From NCBI GenBank assembly GCA_913058555.1, contig CAJXRJ010000086.1, positions 1 to 15,611 on the forward strand: DNA of 15,611 nucleotides, written 5' to 3'. The translations under genes and the position numbers were made by a program. This DNA is from an uncultured bacterium (GTDB lineage: Bacteria > Planctomycetota > UBA1135 > GCA-002686595). This document shows, in pieces, positions 7,262 through 14,373 of the stretch. The notes below the pieces were generated by a model. That model made no database searches, was not told the origin of the DNA, and was given only the letters and a program-made list of their open reading frames with translations. The first letter of the stretch is position 1. Each line of letters opens with the position of its first letter.

Positions 7262-8295
7262 ATAAGACCCTCGTCATCGCGGAAGCGGGTGTGAACCACA
7301 ACGGCTCCCTTGCCCTAGCGAAGGAACTCATCGACGCCGCCGCGGCGGCCGGCGCCGACTACGTGAAGTTCCAGACCTTCGTGGCCAAGAGCATGATCAC
7401 GGGATCGGCGCCAAAGGCTCGCTACCAAGAGGAGCGTGCGGGTGGGGCCCCCGAGTCCCAGCTCGAAATGGTGCAGCGGCTCGAGATCCGATACGCGGAC
7501 CATGCCGAACTCCTGGAGCACGCCCAGGCCCACGGCATCGGGTTCGCGTCGACGGCCTTCGACGGGGCGAGCGTCGATTTCTTGCACACGCTCGGGGTCG
7601 ACTTTTTCAAGGTCCCGTCGGGTGAGGTCACTAATCTCCCGCTGCTTCGGAAGATCGGCGCCACTGGCCTGCCCATTCTCCTGTCGACGGGGATGTGCAC
7701 GATGCCGGAGGTCGCAGAGGCCCTGTCGATCCTCCGGGCCAGCAGCTCTTCGGACGCGCCCATTCGCGTCCTGCATTGCAATACGCAGTACCCCACCCCC
7801 ATGGAGGACGTGAACCTCCTTGCCATGGGGGCCATGGCCGAGGCGCTGGGCGTCCCCGTGGGCTACAGCGACCACACCCTGGGGATCGAGGTGCCGATCG
7901 CGGCGGTGGCCCTCGGGGCCACCGTGATCGAGAAGCACTTCACGTTGGACCGGACGATGCCCGGACCCGACCACGCGGCGTCCCTCGAACCGGGGGAGCT
8001 CACGGCGATGGTGCGGGGGATTCGGAACATCGAGCGCGCCTTGGGGCGCGCCGAGAAGTTCCCGAGTCCCAGCGAAGAGGCCAACCGTGCGGTCGTGCGC
8101 CGGAGTCTCGTGGCGTCTCGGGCCATCTCCCAAGGGGACGTCTTCACCGAGGACAACCTCACCACCAAGCGTCCCGGAACCGGCGTGTCACCGATGCATT
8201 GGGACGAGGCTTTGGGCTCCAGGGCGTCACGGGACTACTGCGTGGACGAGTTCATCGAGTCCGCCGACGTGTTCGGTGAGTCGGGTCCCCTGTGA
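7258..8295 (+). CDS. legI: Legionaminic acid synthase (NeuB family)
   Basis: This 345-residue enzyme of the NeuB family condenses phosphoenolpyruvate with the six-carbon 2,4-diacetamido-2,4,6-trideoxy sugar to form the nine-carbon acid, in the cytoplasm. Visible signatures are IAEAGVNHNG (7-16), VKFQTF (36-41), KVPSGE (118-123), STGM (143-146), YPTPMEDVNL (178-187), GYSDHTLG (202-209) and EKHFTLDR (225-232). A C-terminal SAF (antifreeze-like) domain carries KRPGTG (304-309), whose Arg reaches the partner active site in NeuB dimers. The EDVNL and GIEVPIAAVALGA segments resemble LegI more than sialic acid or pseudaminic acid synthases. The preceding motif reads HCNTQYP, where I recall Glu rather than Gln in LegI proteins. 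The ATG overlaps the stop of the acetyltransferase gene, suggesting translational coupling. Confidence 0.92.
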   Translation: MNKTLVIAEAGVNHNGSLALAKELIDAAAAAGADYVKFQTFVAKSMITGSAPKARYQEERAGGAPESQLEMVQRLEIRYADHAELLEHAQAHGIGFASTAFDGASVDFLHTLGVDFFKVPSGEVTNLPLLRKIGATGLPILLSTGMCTMPEVAEALSILRASSSSDAPIRVLHCNTQYPTPMEDVNLLAMGAMAEALGVPVGYSDHTLGIEVPIAAVALGATVIEKHFTLDRTMPGPDHAASLEPGELTAMVRGIRNIERALGRAEKFPSPSEEANRAVVRRSLVASRAISQGDVFTEDNLTTKRPGTGVSPMHWDEALGSRASRDYCVDEFIESADVFGESGPL

Positions 8296-8337
8296 TGGCT
8301 TCCGCGGGAGGCCCAGTGTCGCCGTCGTCGGCCGTTG

Positions 8338-8353
8338 CCCGCACGGGTGCGGG
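8338..8353 (+). other. Small hairpin abutting the ptmF ribosome-binding site
   Basis: CCCGCA (8338-8343) and TGCGGG (8348-8353) form a perfect six-pair stem with a four-base loop. It ends immediately before the AAGGAG that serves ptmF, in the 71-base gap after legI. It could stabilise the message or affect ribosome access; its function is not established. Confidence 0.4.
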
Positions 8354-8359
8354 AAGGAG
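8354..8359 (+). promoter_or_regulatory. Ribosome-binding site of ptmF
   Basis: AAGGAG lies seven bases upstream of ATG 8367 and fixes that start. It is one of only a few near-perfect Shine-Dalgarno sequences in the window. Confidence 0.75.
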
Positions 8360-8366
8360 CTGATTC

Positions 8367-9305
8367 ATGGGTGCGGAAGCCGCCAAGAGCCTTGTCATTG
8401 GATACGGATCCATCGGCAAGCGGCACGAGAGCGTTCTCCGGGACATGGGGTACCGGACCGCGGTGTTGAGCCGGCATGCCGGCGAGCTGCACTGCCCGTC
8501 GTTCCGCGACCTTGGGGATGCCATGGACTCCTTTGCCCCTGAGTACGTCGTCATCGCGAACCGTACGTCGGAGCACTTGGCGAGCCTCCGGGCCCTTGAG
8601 GACGGCGGGTTCGCGGGGACCTGCCTCGTGGAGAAGCCGCTCTTCGAACGAGTGCATCCGTTCGAAGAGCCCACGGCCATCGACGTTTGGGTTGGCTATG
8701 TCCTCCGCTTCCATCCGCTCCTTCGGCGGGCGCAGGAACTGCTGGCAGGCAAGCGTCTTTTGTCCATTGACTCGTACGTGGGACAGTACCTCCCGGATTG
8801 GCGTCCCGGCACCGACTACCGGAAGAGCTACTCTGCGTCGATTGGCGGTGGAGGCGGCGTCATCAGGGACCTGAGCCATGAGCTTGACTACATCGCTTCT
8901 TTGGCTGGGCCTTGGACGCGCGTGGCCGCCTTGGGGGGACACTTCAGTACCCTCGAGATCGAGACCGACGACGCCTTTGGGCTTCTCTTCGAGTCGGAGC
9001 GTTGCCCCATGATCCTCTGTCAAATGAACTACCTCGACCGAAGCGTTCGGAGAGATCTCACGGTCCAGTACGAAGGCGGGACCGTGCACGTGGACTTTGT
9101 TTCCCAGAGGATCGAGCACAACGGAGTGCCGGAGAGCCTTCAGGTGGAGCGCGACGAGTCCTTCCGCGCGATGCATGCCGCCATCCTCGGTGGCGACGCC
9201 CACGGGGCCTGTTCCTTCAGCGAAGCGCAGGACACCTTGGATCTGATTGAGGCGGCCGAGAAGGCCTCGAAAGAAGGAGTATGGGTATGCCGTCCAGCCC
9301 GGTAG
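8367..9305 (+). CDS. ptmF: PtmF-like Gfo/Idh/MocA family oxidoreductase
   Basis: This 312-residue protein has an N-terminal NAD(P)-binding fold with VIGYGSIGKRH (GxGxxG at residues 12-17). It also has the family's EKP motif (Lys90) and a C-terminal half with GGGGVIRDLSHELDY (Asp168, His171), the usual Gfo/Idh/MocA substrate-site region. Its position between legI and legF, with ptmE and ptmA in the same operon, mirrors the Campylobacter jejuni locus, where PtmF is one of the enzymes of the reconstituted CMP-legionaminic pathway starting from fructose 6-phosphate. I assign it by that context to the early supply of amino sugar precursor. The exact reaction cannot be read from the sequence. A role in modifying the finished sugar is possible. 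It overlaps legF by 19 bases. Confidence 0.8.
   Translation: MGAEAAKSLVIGYGSIGKRHESVLRDMGYRTAVLSRHAGELHCPSFRDLGDAMDSFAPEYVVIANRTSEHLASLRALEDGGFAGTCLVEKPLFERVHPFEEPTAIDVWVGYVLRFHPLLRRAQELLAGKRLLSIDSYVGQYLPDWRPGTDYRKSYSASIGGGGGVIRDLSHELDYIASLAGPWTRVAALGGHFSTLEIETDDAFGLLFESERCPMILCQMNYLDRSVRRDLTVQYEGGTVHVDFVSQRIEHNGVPESLQVERDESFRAMHAAILGGDAHGACSFSEAQDTLDLIEAAEKASKEGVWVCRPAR
9274..9279 (+). promoter_or_regulatory. Ribosome-binding site that decides the legF start
   Basis: AAGGAG sits one base before ATG 9281 but seven bases before the in-frame ATG 9287. Only the second spacing is workable, so 9287 is the better start. The site lies inside the last codons of ptmF. Confidence 0.75.
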
Positions 9306-10003
9306 CGCAGGCGTGGATCTTCGCCCGTGGGGGCTCGAAGGGACTGCCGCGCAAGAACATCCTGCCCCTTGGGGGGAGGCCTCTCATCGCCCATGCCATC
9401 GAAGTCGGGCAAGCGTCTCGCCACATCGACCAGGTCTTTGTGTCCACGGACTGCCCAGAGATTGCGGAGACGGCAGCCGAGCTCGGGGCAGTGGTGCCGT
9501 TCCTGCGCCCCGAGCGGCTCGCGGCGGACACGGCCGCGGAGAGGGACGCCTGGCGGCACGCAATCGAGTGGGCCCGCGGTGTGGGAGGCGTTCCCATGGA
9601 TGTGCTCGTGTCCCTCTCGCCCACCTCTCCATTGCGCACGGCGGCCCAGGTCGATCGAGCGATCGAGCGGTACCTCGAAGGCCCATGGGACACGGTCATC
9701 TCGGTGGCGAGGTCCGATCGCCACCCCTCGTTCAACATGGTCAAGATGTCGGGAGAAGGGGAGGTCGAGCTGCTTGCGCCGCCCACCCAGGGGGGCGCGC
9801 GTCGACAGGATTACGACCCCGTCTATGACATCGGGACGGCGTTCTACGTGACCTCCCCTGACTTCGTAATGCGTACGGATGCCTACTGGCAGGGGCGCGT
9901 CGGCGCCGTCGAGATTCCCGAGGAGTGCGCGGTGGATATCGACAGCCAGCTCGATTTCGACTTCGCTGAGTTCCTTCTATCCCGAAGGGGAGAAGCCCAA
10001 TGA
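9287..10003 (+). CDS. legF: CMP-legionaminic acid synthetase (NeuA-type cytidylyltransferase)
   Basis: This 238-residue enzyme activates the nonulosonic acid with CTP to give the CMP-sugar used by glycosyltransferases. The CMP-sialate synthetase signature ARGGSKGLPRKN lies at residues 13-24. LSPTSPLRT, DIGTAFYV and a C-terminal VDIDSQLDFDFAE acidic motif also fit the family. The length is normal for the single-domain form, with no phosphatase or acetylhydrolase extension. Specificity for legionaminic acid is inferred from legI, legB, legC and legG nearby; the sequence motifs alone would also fit a sialic acid or pseudaminic acid enzyme. The corresponding Campylobacter gene has been called ptmB. 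ATG 9287 was chosen over ATG 9281 on ribosome-binding-site spacing. Its stop overlaps the ptmA start (ATGA). Confidence 0.9.
   Translation: MPSSPVAQAWIFARGGSKGLPRKNILPLGGRPLIAHAIEVGQASRHIDQVFVSTDCPEIAETAAELGAVVPFLRPERLAADTAAERDAWRHAIEWARGVGGVPMDVLVSLSPTSPLRTAAQVDRAIERYLEGPWDTVISVARSDRHPSFNMVKMSGEGEVELLAPPTQGGARRQDYDPVYDIGTAFYVTSPDFVMRTDAYWQGRVGAVEIPEECAVDIDSQLDFDFAEFLLSRRGEAQ
9985..9992 (+). promoter_or_regulatory. Ribosome-binding site of ptmA
   Basis: AAGGGGAG lies seven bases before ATG 10000, within the end of legF. It supports the ATGA-overlap start of ptmA. Confidence 0.6.
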
Positions 10004-10815
10004 AAAGTGTCCAAGGACTGATGGACCTGACGGGTCGAATGGTGGCCATCACCGGCGGGGCGGGCCACATCGGCCGCGCGATGGCGAGCGCGGTGGCTGA
10101 GCTTGGTGCGTCCGTCGCCATCGTCGACCAGGACCTTGCGGCTTCGGAGGCGGTCGCTGTGGGGCTCTGGGAAGAGTTCGGTGGCTCATCCGGTAGCTCC
10201 TTCGGGGGCTTTCAGACGGACCTAGCCGACGAAGTGGCGGTCCGTGCATTGCCCGGGGAGATCGCCGCTCGCATGGGCGGGCTCGATGTGCTCGTGAACG
10301 CGGCGGCCTTTGTGGGCACCAGCGATCTTGAGGGTTGGGCCGTGCCCTTTGAGTCCCAGTCCGTGGACACGTGGAGGAAGGCGATGGAGGTCAACTTGAC
10401 GTCCGTGTTTTCCCTCACGCAAGCGGCCACGCCCTTCCTCAAGGCCTCGGGCCGCGGGAGCATCATCAACGTATCGAGCATCTACGGCGTCTATGGCCCC
10501 GACATGCGCTTGTACGGAGACACAGGCATGGGCAATCCCGCGGCCTACGCCGCGAGCAAGGCCGGCCTGATTCAGTTCACGCGATGGTGCGCCACGGTGC
10601 TTGCGCCCGATGTCCGCGCCAACGCCATCACACCGGGCGGCGTGTTGCGGGGCCAGGATTCGGGTTTCGTGGAACGCTACGAACGCAAGACGCCCCTGGG
10701 ACGCATGGCCACCGAAGAGGACTTCAAAGGCGCGGTTACATACCTAGCGAGCGACCTCTCCGCGTATGTCACCGGACAGAACCTCATCGTCGACGGCGGC
10801 TTTGGCGTCTGGTAG
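10000..10815 (+). CDS. ptmA: PtmA-like short-chain dehydrogenase/reductase
   Basis: This 271-residue classical SDR has the cofactor loop TGGAGHIG (18-25) and NAAA (100-103) of the central fold. The catalytic set is Ser159/Ser160 in INVSSIYG and Tyr183 and Lys187 in YAASK. The C-terminal segment LIVDGGFGVW is typical of the family. As last gene of the operon after legF, it corresponds to Campylobacter ptmA, described as part of the legionaminic acid gene set together with ptmF. Its substrate is not visible in the sequence; early amino-sugar supply is the context-based guess. The start codon overlaps the legF stop by four bases. Only 20 bases separate its stop from the converging legG stop. Confidence 0.82.
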   Translation: MKSVQGLMDLTGRMVAITGGAGHIGRAMASAVAELGASVAIVDQDLAASEAVAVGLWEEFGGSSGSSFGGFQTDLADEVAVRALPGEIAARMGGLDVLVNAAAFVGTSDLEGWAVPFESQSVDTWRKAMEVNLTSVFSLTQAATPFLKASGRGSIINVSSIYGVYGPDMRLYGDTGMGNPAAYAASKAGLIQFTRWCATVLAPDVRANAITPGGVLRGQDSGFVERYERKTPLGRMATEEDFKGAVTYLASDLSAYVTGQNLIVDGGFGVW

Positions 10816-10835
10816 ACGCGGCGGCCACCGGACAC

Positions 10836-12023
10836 TCAGGGCGGGAACTCTAGGTCCTGGAAGCGTTTGGCCGTCAGTTCCTCTGCGTCCGGCAGGGACT
10901 CGATCACCCCGATGATTTTCGCCGACGAGTGTCCATCGCCGTAGGGGTTTGCGAACACCATCGAAGGCGGGGACGCCGTTCGGGCGATGGCCGCCTCGAT
11001 CTCGCCGAGCTGTGGCTCGCAGTGGAGGACGGATGGGCCAGACAGCCGCCCCGCTTGGCGGTTGCCGACGTCGATCGTCCAGGTGCCAAAGGTGGGCGCC
11101 TCGAGGATGCCGCTTGATGAGTTGCCGAGGACCCCGTTCACGTGGCGCATCAGGTTCAGGTACCTGAGCTGGCCAAGGGAGGTGTGGAGGCTCGTCCAGT
11201 CGCTGTGTTTGGCGTGGAACGCGGCGAGGGCCTCGGTGATCGATCGGTTGCCAGGATCGGAGTTGGCGCCCGTGATGAAGAGCCTCAGGGGGCTCTCTTC
11301 GGCCGCCACTTCGACGGCTTCCAGGATGACCTTAAGCTGGCCCAAGCCCAAGTCCTTCTCGAGGGTCACGGGGTGGAAGGTCAGGAGGAAGTTCCGCTCG
11401 CCCAAGGGTGCGCCCAGGGATTCCTCTAGCTCAGCGACGGAGAGGACCCGCGTGCGGTGGATGTGGTCGAGGCCCGGGTTGCCGACGTTGTGGATGCGCC
11501 CGGGCTCCTCCCCAAGCTGCCGCACGCGCCTCGCGGAGTCCCCGTTGGACACCAGATGCACGTGGGCGAGCTTCGTGATAGCGTGGCGAATCGCGTCGTC
11601 GAAGGCGCCGTCCGTTCGATCCCCTCCGCAGAGGTGCAGAAGCGGCACGCCCATGAGCGTGGCGGCCTGGGCGGCTCCGAGGATCTCAAACCGGTCGCCG
11701 AGCAGGAGCACCATGTCCGGGGCCAGTTCCGCAATGGCCTCCGCGCAGCCCGCGGTGGCCGCTGCGACGGCGCGGGCGGTGTCGAGGGGCGAGTCGTTCT
11801 CGAGGTCGAGCGGTACGCGTCTCGCTACCTCGAACTGATCTCGCTCGATGGCGTCGACGGTATGTCCATGGCGCTCCGATAGGTGGGTGCCCGTGACGAT
11901 CAGGCTGACCTTGAATCCCGGATGGTCGGTGAGATCGCGCAATGGCCAATACAGGAGCCCGTATTCGGCGCGGCTCCCGGTCACGACCGCAATGTGCCTG
12001 ACGTTGCCTGTGGGAGATCCCAT
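10836..12023 (-). CDS. legG: Hydrolysing NDP-diacetamido-sugar 2-epimerase (NeuC family)
   Basis: This 395-residue enzyme removes the nucleotide and inverts C2 of the diacetamido-trideoxy sugar, giving the free substrate of LegI. NeuC-family marks are TGSRAEYGLL (15-24), LLGDRFE with Asp110, GAFDDAIRHAITKLAHVH (139-156), TFHPVT and GNSSSGILEAPTFG. The segment that I recall as HxHGGE in related proteins reads HLCGGD (130-135), a conservative change at its end and a Cys in the middle. ATG 12023 was taken as the start because it begins just before the conserved N-terminus and shares one base with the legC stop (TGATG). A longer in-frame GTG at 12116 would run 94 bases into legC. It is the last gene of the minus-strand operon. 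The sequence alone does not show whether the nucleotide is GDP or UDP. Confidence 0.9.
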   Translation of the reverse strand: MGSPTGNVRHIAVVTGSRAEYGLLYWPLRDLTDHPGFKVSLIVTGTHLSERHGHTVDAIERDQFEVARRVPLDLENDSPLDTARAVAAATAGCAEAIAELAPDMVLLLGDRFEILGAAQAATLMGVPLLHLCGGDRTDGAFDDAIRHAITKLAHVHLVSNGDSARRVRQLGEEPGRIHNVGNPGLDHIHRTRVLSVAELEESLGAPLGERNFLLTFHPVTLEKDLGLGQLKVILEAVEVAAEESPLRLFITGANSDPGNRSITEALAAFHAKHSDWTSLHTSLGQLRYLNLMRHVNGVLGNSSSGILEAPTFGTWTIDVGNRQAGRLSGPSVLHCEPQLGEIEAAIARTASPPSMVFANPYGDGHSSAKIIGVIESLPDAEELTAKRFQDLEFPP

Positions 12024-13228
12024 CAGCGAGGGGTGTCGGCGAGCCGAGGGCTGCTCGGGATGTTGATGACCCGCGACTCCAAGGACTCGGCCTCGCTGAG
12101 GTCCATGCGTGGGCACGACGAGTACATCGGCAAGGAGTGCATGAGGGTCCAGAGGGGACGCGACATGTAGTTGGCGTCGTTGAGGTCGGTCAGGAGCTGG
12201 TCCCTTTGACCCGCGAACTCAGGGGCGAGCACCAACGCGTTCAGCCAATAGTTGCTGCGGGTGCCCTCGGGCTCCAGCAGGAATCGAGCGGTCTCGACCT
12301 CGGCGAAGCTTGCCGCGTACCGCGCGCTGAGGTCGCGCTTTCGGTCGATCATTCCGCTGAGCTGTTCCAGCTGGCCGCACCCGAGGGCTGCGTTGAGGTT
12401 GGGAAGCCGGTAGTTGAAGCCCACCTCGTCGTGCGTGTAGCCCCAGCGATGGGGGACGCGCGCCGTGGTGGTGAGGTGCTTCGCACGCTCGGCGTGGGCG
12501 GGCGAGGACGTCAGCACCGCGCCGCCGCCGCCGGTGGTGACGACCTTATTCCCGTTGAAGCTCAGGGCGGCCAGCTCCCCGTGCCGGCCCGTGGGCTGGT
12601 CCTTGTAGGCGGAGCCAATCGACTCCGCGGCGTCTTCGATGAACACGAGGTGGAACTCCGCGGCCAGTTCCTTGAGCCCATCGAGGTCGCAGGGGTGCCC
12701 GAAGATGTGGGTGGCGATGAGCGCCCGGATGCGGGCGCCCGTGGCACGGTTCACCAGCCGATCGCCTTCGACGCGCGCCGCTTCCAGCAGGTACGTCCGG
12801 AGCTTGGCTGCGTCCACTCCGAGGGAGCGCGGCTCCGAATCGACAAAGTGCGGGGTCGCACTGGCGTAGCTGACCGCGTTGGCCGTCGCGACGAACGTCA
12901 ACGCGGGGATGAGCACTTCGTCGCCGGGCTCGACGCCTGCGACGGCCAGGCATGTGTGCAGCGCCGCGGTGCCGCTGCTCGTGGCGACCGCGTGGGGGAG
13001 GTCATGCAGCGCCGCGAGATCCTTCTCGAAGCGGGTGACGTACGAGCCGACGCTCGACACCCAGCCCGTCTCAATGCACTCGGCCACAAAGGCGCCTTCG
13101 TTCCCGCGGAACTCGGGCTCATGGAGGGGGATCATCTGGCTGGGGGAGCCAAGGACCTCGCGCATGGCGCTGAGGATCCCCGAGGAAAGCGTCTCCCCAG
13201 AGGGGCTTCGGGACTCGGTGGAGGTCAT
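12023..13228 (-). CDS. legC: PLP-dependent NDP-4-keto-sugar aminotransferase (LegC, DegT/DnrJ/EryC1 family)
   Basis: This 401-residue aminotransferase installs the 4-amino group on the 4-keto-6-deoxy sugar made by LegB, using PLP. Characteristic segments are IPLHEPEFRGNE (33-44), TGWVSSVGSYV (54-64), VLIPALTFVATANAVSYA (105-122), EDAAES with Asp199 for the cofactor ring, and SFNGNK with Lys228 as the PLP-binding lysine. TTGGGGA follows that lysine, and LTTTARVPHRW and FNYRLPNLNAALGC lie further on. The N-terminal IPLHEPxFxGNE and TGWVSSVG stretches are typical of LegC rather than of the wider DegT family. ATG 13228 overlaps the legB stop in the ATGA arrangement. A longer in-frame start at 13282 would lie well inside legB. 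It is the middle gene of a three-gene operon with one-base and four-base overlaps. Confidence 0.93.
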   Translation of the reverse strand: MTSTESRSPSGETLSSGILSAMREVLGSPSQMIPLHEPEFRGNEGAFVAECIETGWVSSVGSYVTRFEKDLAALHDLPHAVATSSGTAALHTCLAVAGVEPGDEVLIPALTFVATANAVSYASATPHFVDSEPRSLGVDAAKLRTYLLEAARVEGDRLVNRATGARIRALIATHIFGHPCDLDGLKELAAEFHLVFIEDAAESIGSAYKDQPTGRHGELAALSFNGNKVVTTGGGGAVLTSSPAHAERAKHLTTTARVPHRWGYTHDEVGFNYRLPNLNAALGCGQLEQLSGMIDRKRDLSARYAASFAEVETARFLLEPEGTRSNYWLNALVLAPEFAGQRDQLLTDLNDANYMSRPLWTLMHSLPMYSSCPRMDLSEAESLESRVINIPSSPRLADTPR

Positions 13229-14235
13229 ACGTTGTACATCCCTGTCTTGTAGCGACGGAGGTTCTCCGGTTGGACGAACCAATCGCTCGTCTCCTTCAGG
13301 CCGCGTGCAAGGCCGGCGGTGTCGCCGTACTCGGGGGTCCAGCCGGTGAGCTCCTTCGCCTTGGCGTTGCAGGCGAGCAGCCGCTCGACCTCGCTCCCTT
13401 TTGGGCGGATCCTGGCGGGGTCCAACTCCACCGAAACGTCAGCGCCCATCACCTCGGCGATGAGTTTGACCGTGTCGCCGATCGACACTTCGAACCCACT
13501 GCCAATGTTGATGACCTCGCCGATCGCGGCGTCCGCCTCGGCCACGGCCACGAAGCCACGGACCGTGTCCTTGACGAAGTTGAAGTCCCGGGTCGGCGTC
13601 AGGGAGCCCAGTTGGATCTTGGACGCTCCGGCGGCGATCTGCCCGATGACCGTGGGGATCACCGCGCGGGCGGACTGCCTCGGCCCGTAGGTATTGAACG
13701 GGCGGATGGTGGCCACCGGCGTCTCGAAGGACGCGTGGAAGCTCGCCGCAATCTGGTCGGCGCCGATCTTCGTCGCCGAGTAGGGGGATTGGCCCTGGAG
13801 CGGATGCTCTTCGGTGATCGGCACGAAGCGCGCTGTGCCGTAGACCTCGCTCGTGGAGGTGTGCACGACCCGTTCGATGCCGAGGTCGCGGGCCGCCTGA
13901 ACGACGTTGAGCGTGCCCCGCACATTCGTCTCGACGTACGTATCCGGGGAGTGGTACGAGTACGGGATCGCGATCAGGGCCGCCAGGTGCAGGACCACGT
14001 CGGCGTCCGCGAAGGCGGTGCGCACGCCATGGGGGTCGCGGATGTCGCCAGCCACGACGCGAATCGAGTCCTTGATGTCCTGGGGCGCGTCGTCGAGCCA
14101 GCCCCAGGAACCGAAGCTGTTGTAGAGAACGAACGCGGTCACGTCGGCTCCCTCGCGCACCAAGTGCTCGACGAGGTGCGAGCCGATGAACCCATCCGCT
14201 CCCGTGACAACGACCTTCTTGCTTTGAATCTTCAC
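13225..14235 (-). CDS. legB: NAD-dependent NDP-N-acetylglucosamine 4,6-dehydratase (LegB)
   Basis: This 336-residue extended SDR performs the first committed sugar-nucleotide step, forming the 4-keto-6-deoxy intermediate. The NAD-binding loop is TGADGFIGSH (11-20). The active site shows HTSTSEVYG (125-133) and YSATK with Tyr152 and Lys156. RPFNTYGPRQSARAVIPT and LTPTRDFNFVKDTVRGF are sugar-nucleotide-binding stretches typical of LegB and related dehydratases. In Campylobacter the substrate is GDP-N-acetylglucosamine, and the ptmE gene here suggests the same. The start is GTG 14235, giving the family-typical MKIxxKKVVVTG beginning; no strong ribosome-binding site precedes it. It is the first gene of the minus-strand operon, so a promoter should lie in 14236-14373 unless the operon is read through from mrp. 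Confidence 0.93.
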   Translation of the reverse strand: MKIQSKKVVVTGADGFIGSHLVEHLVREGADVTAFVLYNSFGSWGWLDDAPQDIKDSIRVVAGDIRDPHGVRTAFADADVVLHLAALIAIPYSYHSPDTYVETNVRGTLNVVQAARDLGIERVVHTSTSEVYGTARFVPITEEHPLQGQSPYSATKIGADQIAASFHASFETPVATIRPFNTYGPRQSARAVIPTVIGQIAAGASKIQLGSLTPTRDFNFVKDTVRGFVAVAEADAAIGEVINIGSGFEVSIGDTVKLIAEVMGADVSVELDPARIRPKGSEVERLLACNAKAKELTGWTPEYGDTAGLARGLKETSDWFVQPENLRRYKTGMYNV

Positions 14236-14264
14236 CGGATCACTGGGCTTGGCTTGGCTGAGCG

Positions 14265-14294
14265 CGGACGGGGGCTAGGGGAGCCCCTCGTCCG
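14265..14294 (-). terminator. Strong 12-pair hairpin between mrp and legB
   Basis: CGGACG (14265-14270) pairs with CGTCCG (14289-14294), and GGGGCT (14271-14276) with AGCCCC (14282-14287), leaving one bulged T (14288) and a five-base loop. On the minus strand it lies 79 bases after the mrp stop and 29 bases before the legB GTG. There is no T-run after it. It may end mrp transcription or act as a leader structure for the leg genes. Confidence 0.5.
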
Positions 14295-14373
14295 GCCTGA
14301 AGTGATCAGTATGGCGGTGTCCCTGGGCGTGGTCCAGGTGCATCGCGCCTCGGTGAGTTTCCGTTCTAGCCGA

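Noticed and set aside
5527..7299. A 590-codon open frame on the minus strand opposite ptmE and the acetyltransferase
   Set aside because: It is His/Asp/Arg-rich with no domain, and the plus-strand genes beneath it have unmistakable family motifs.
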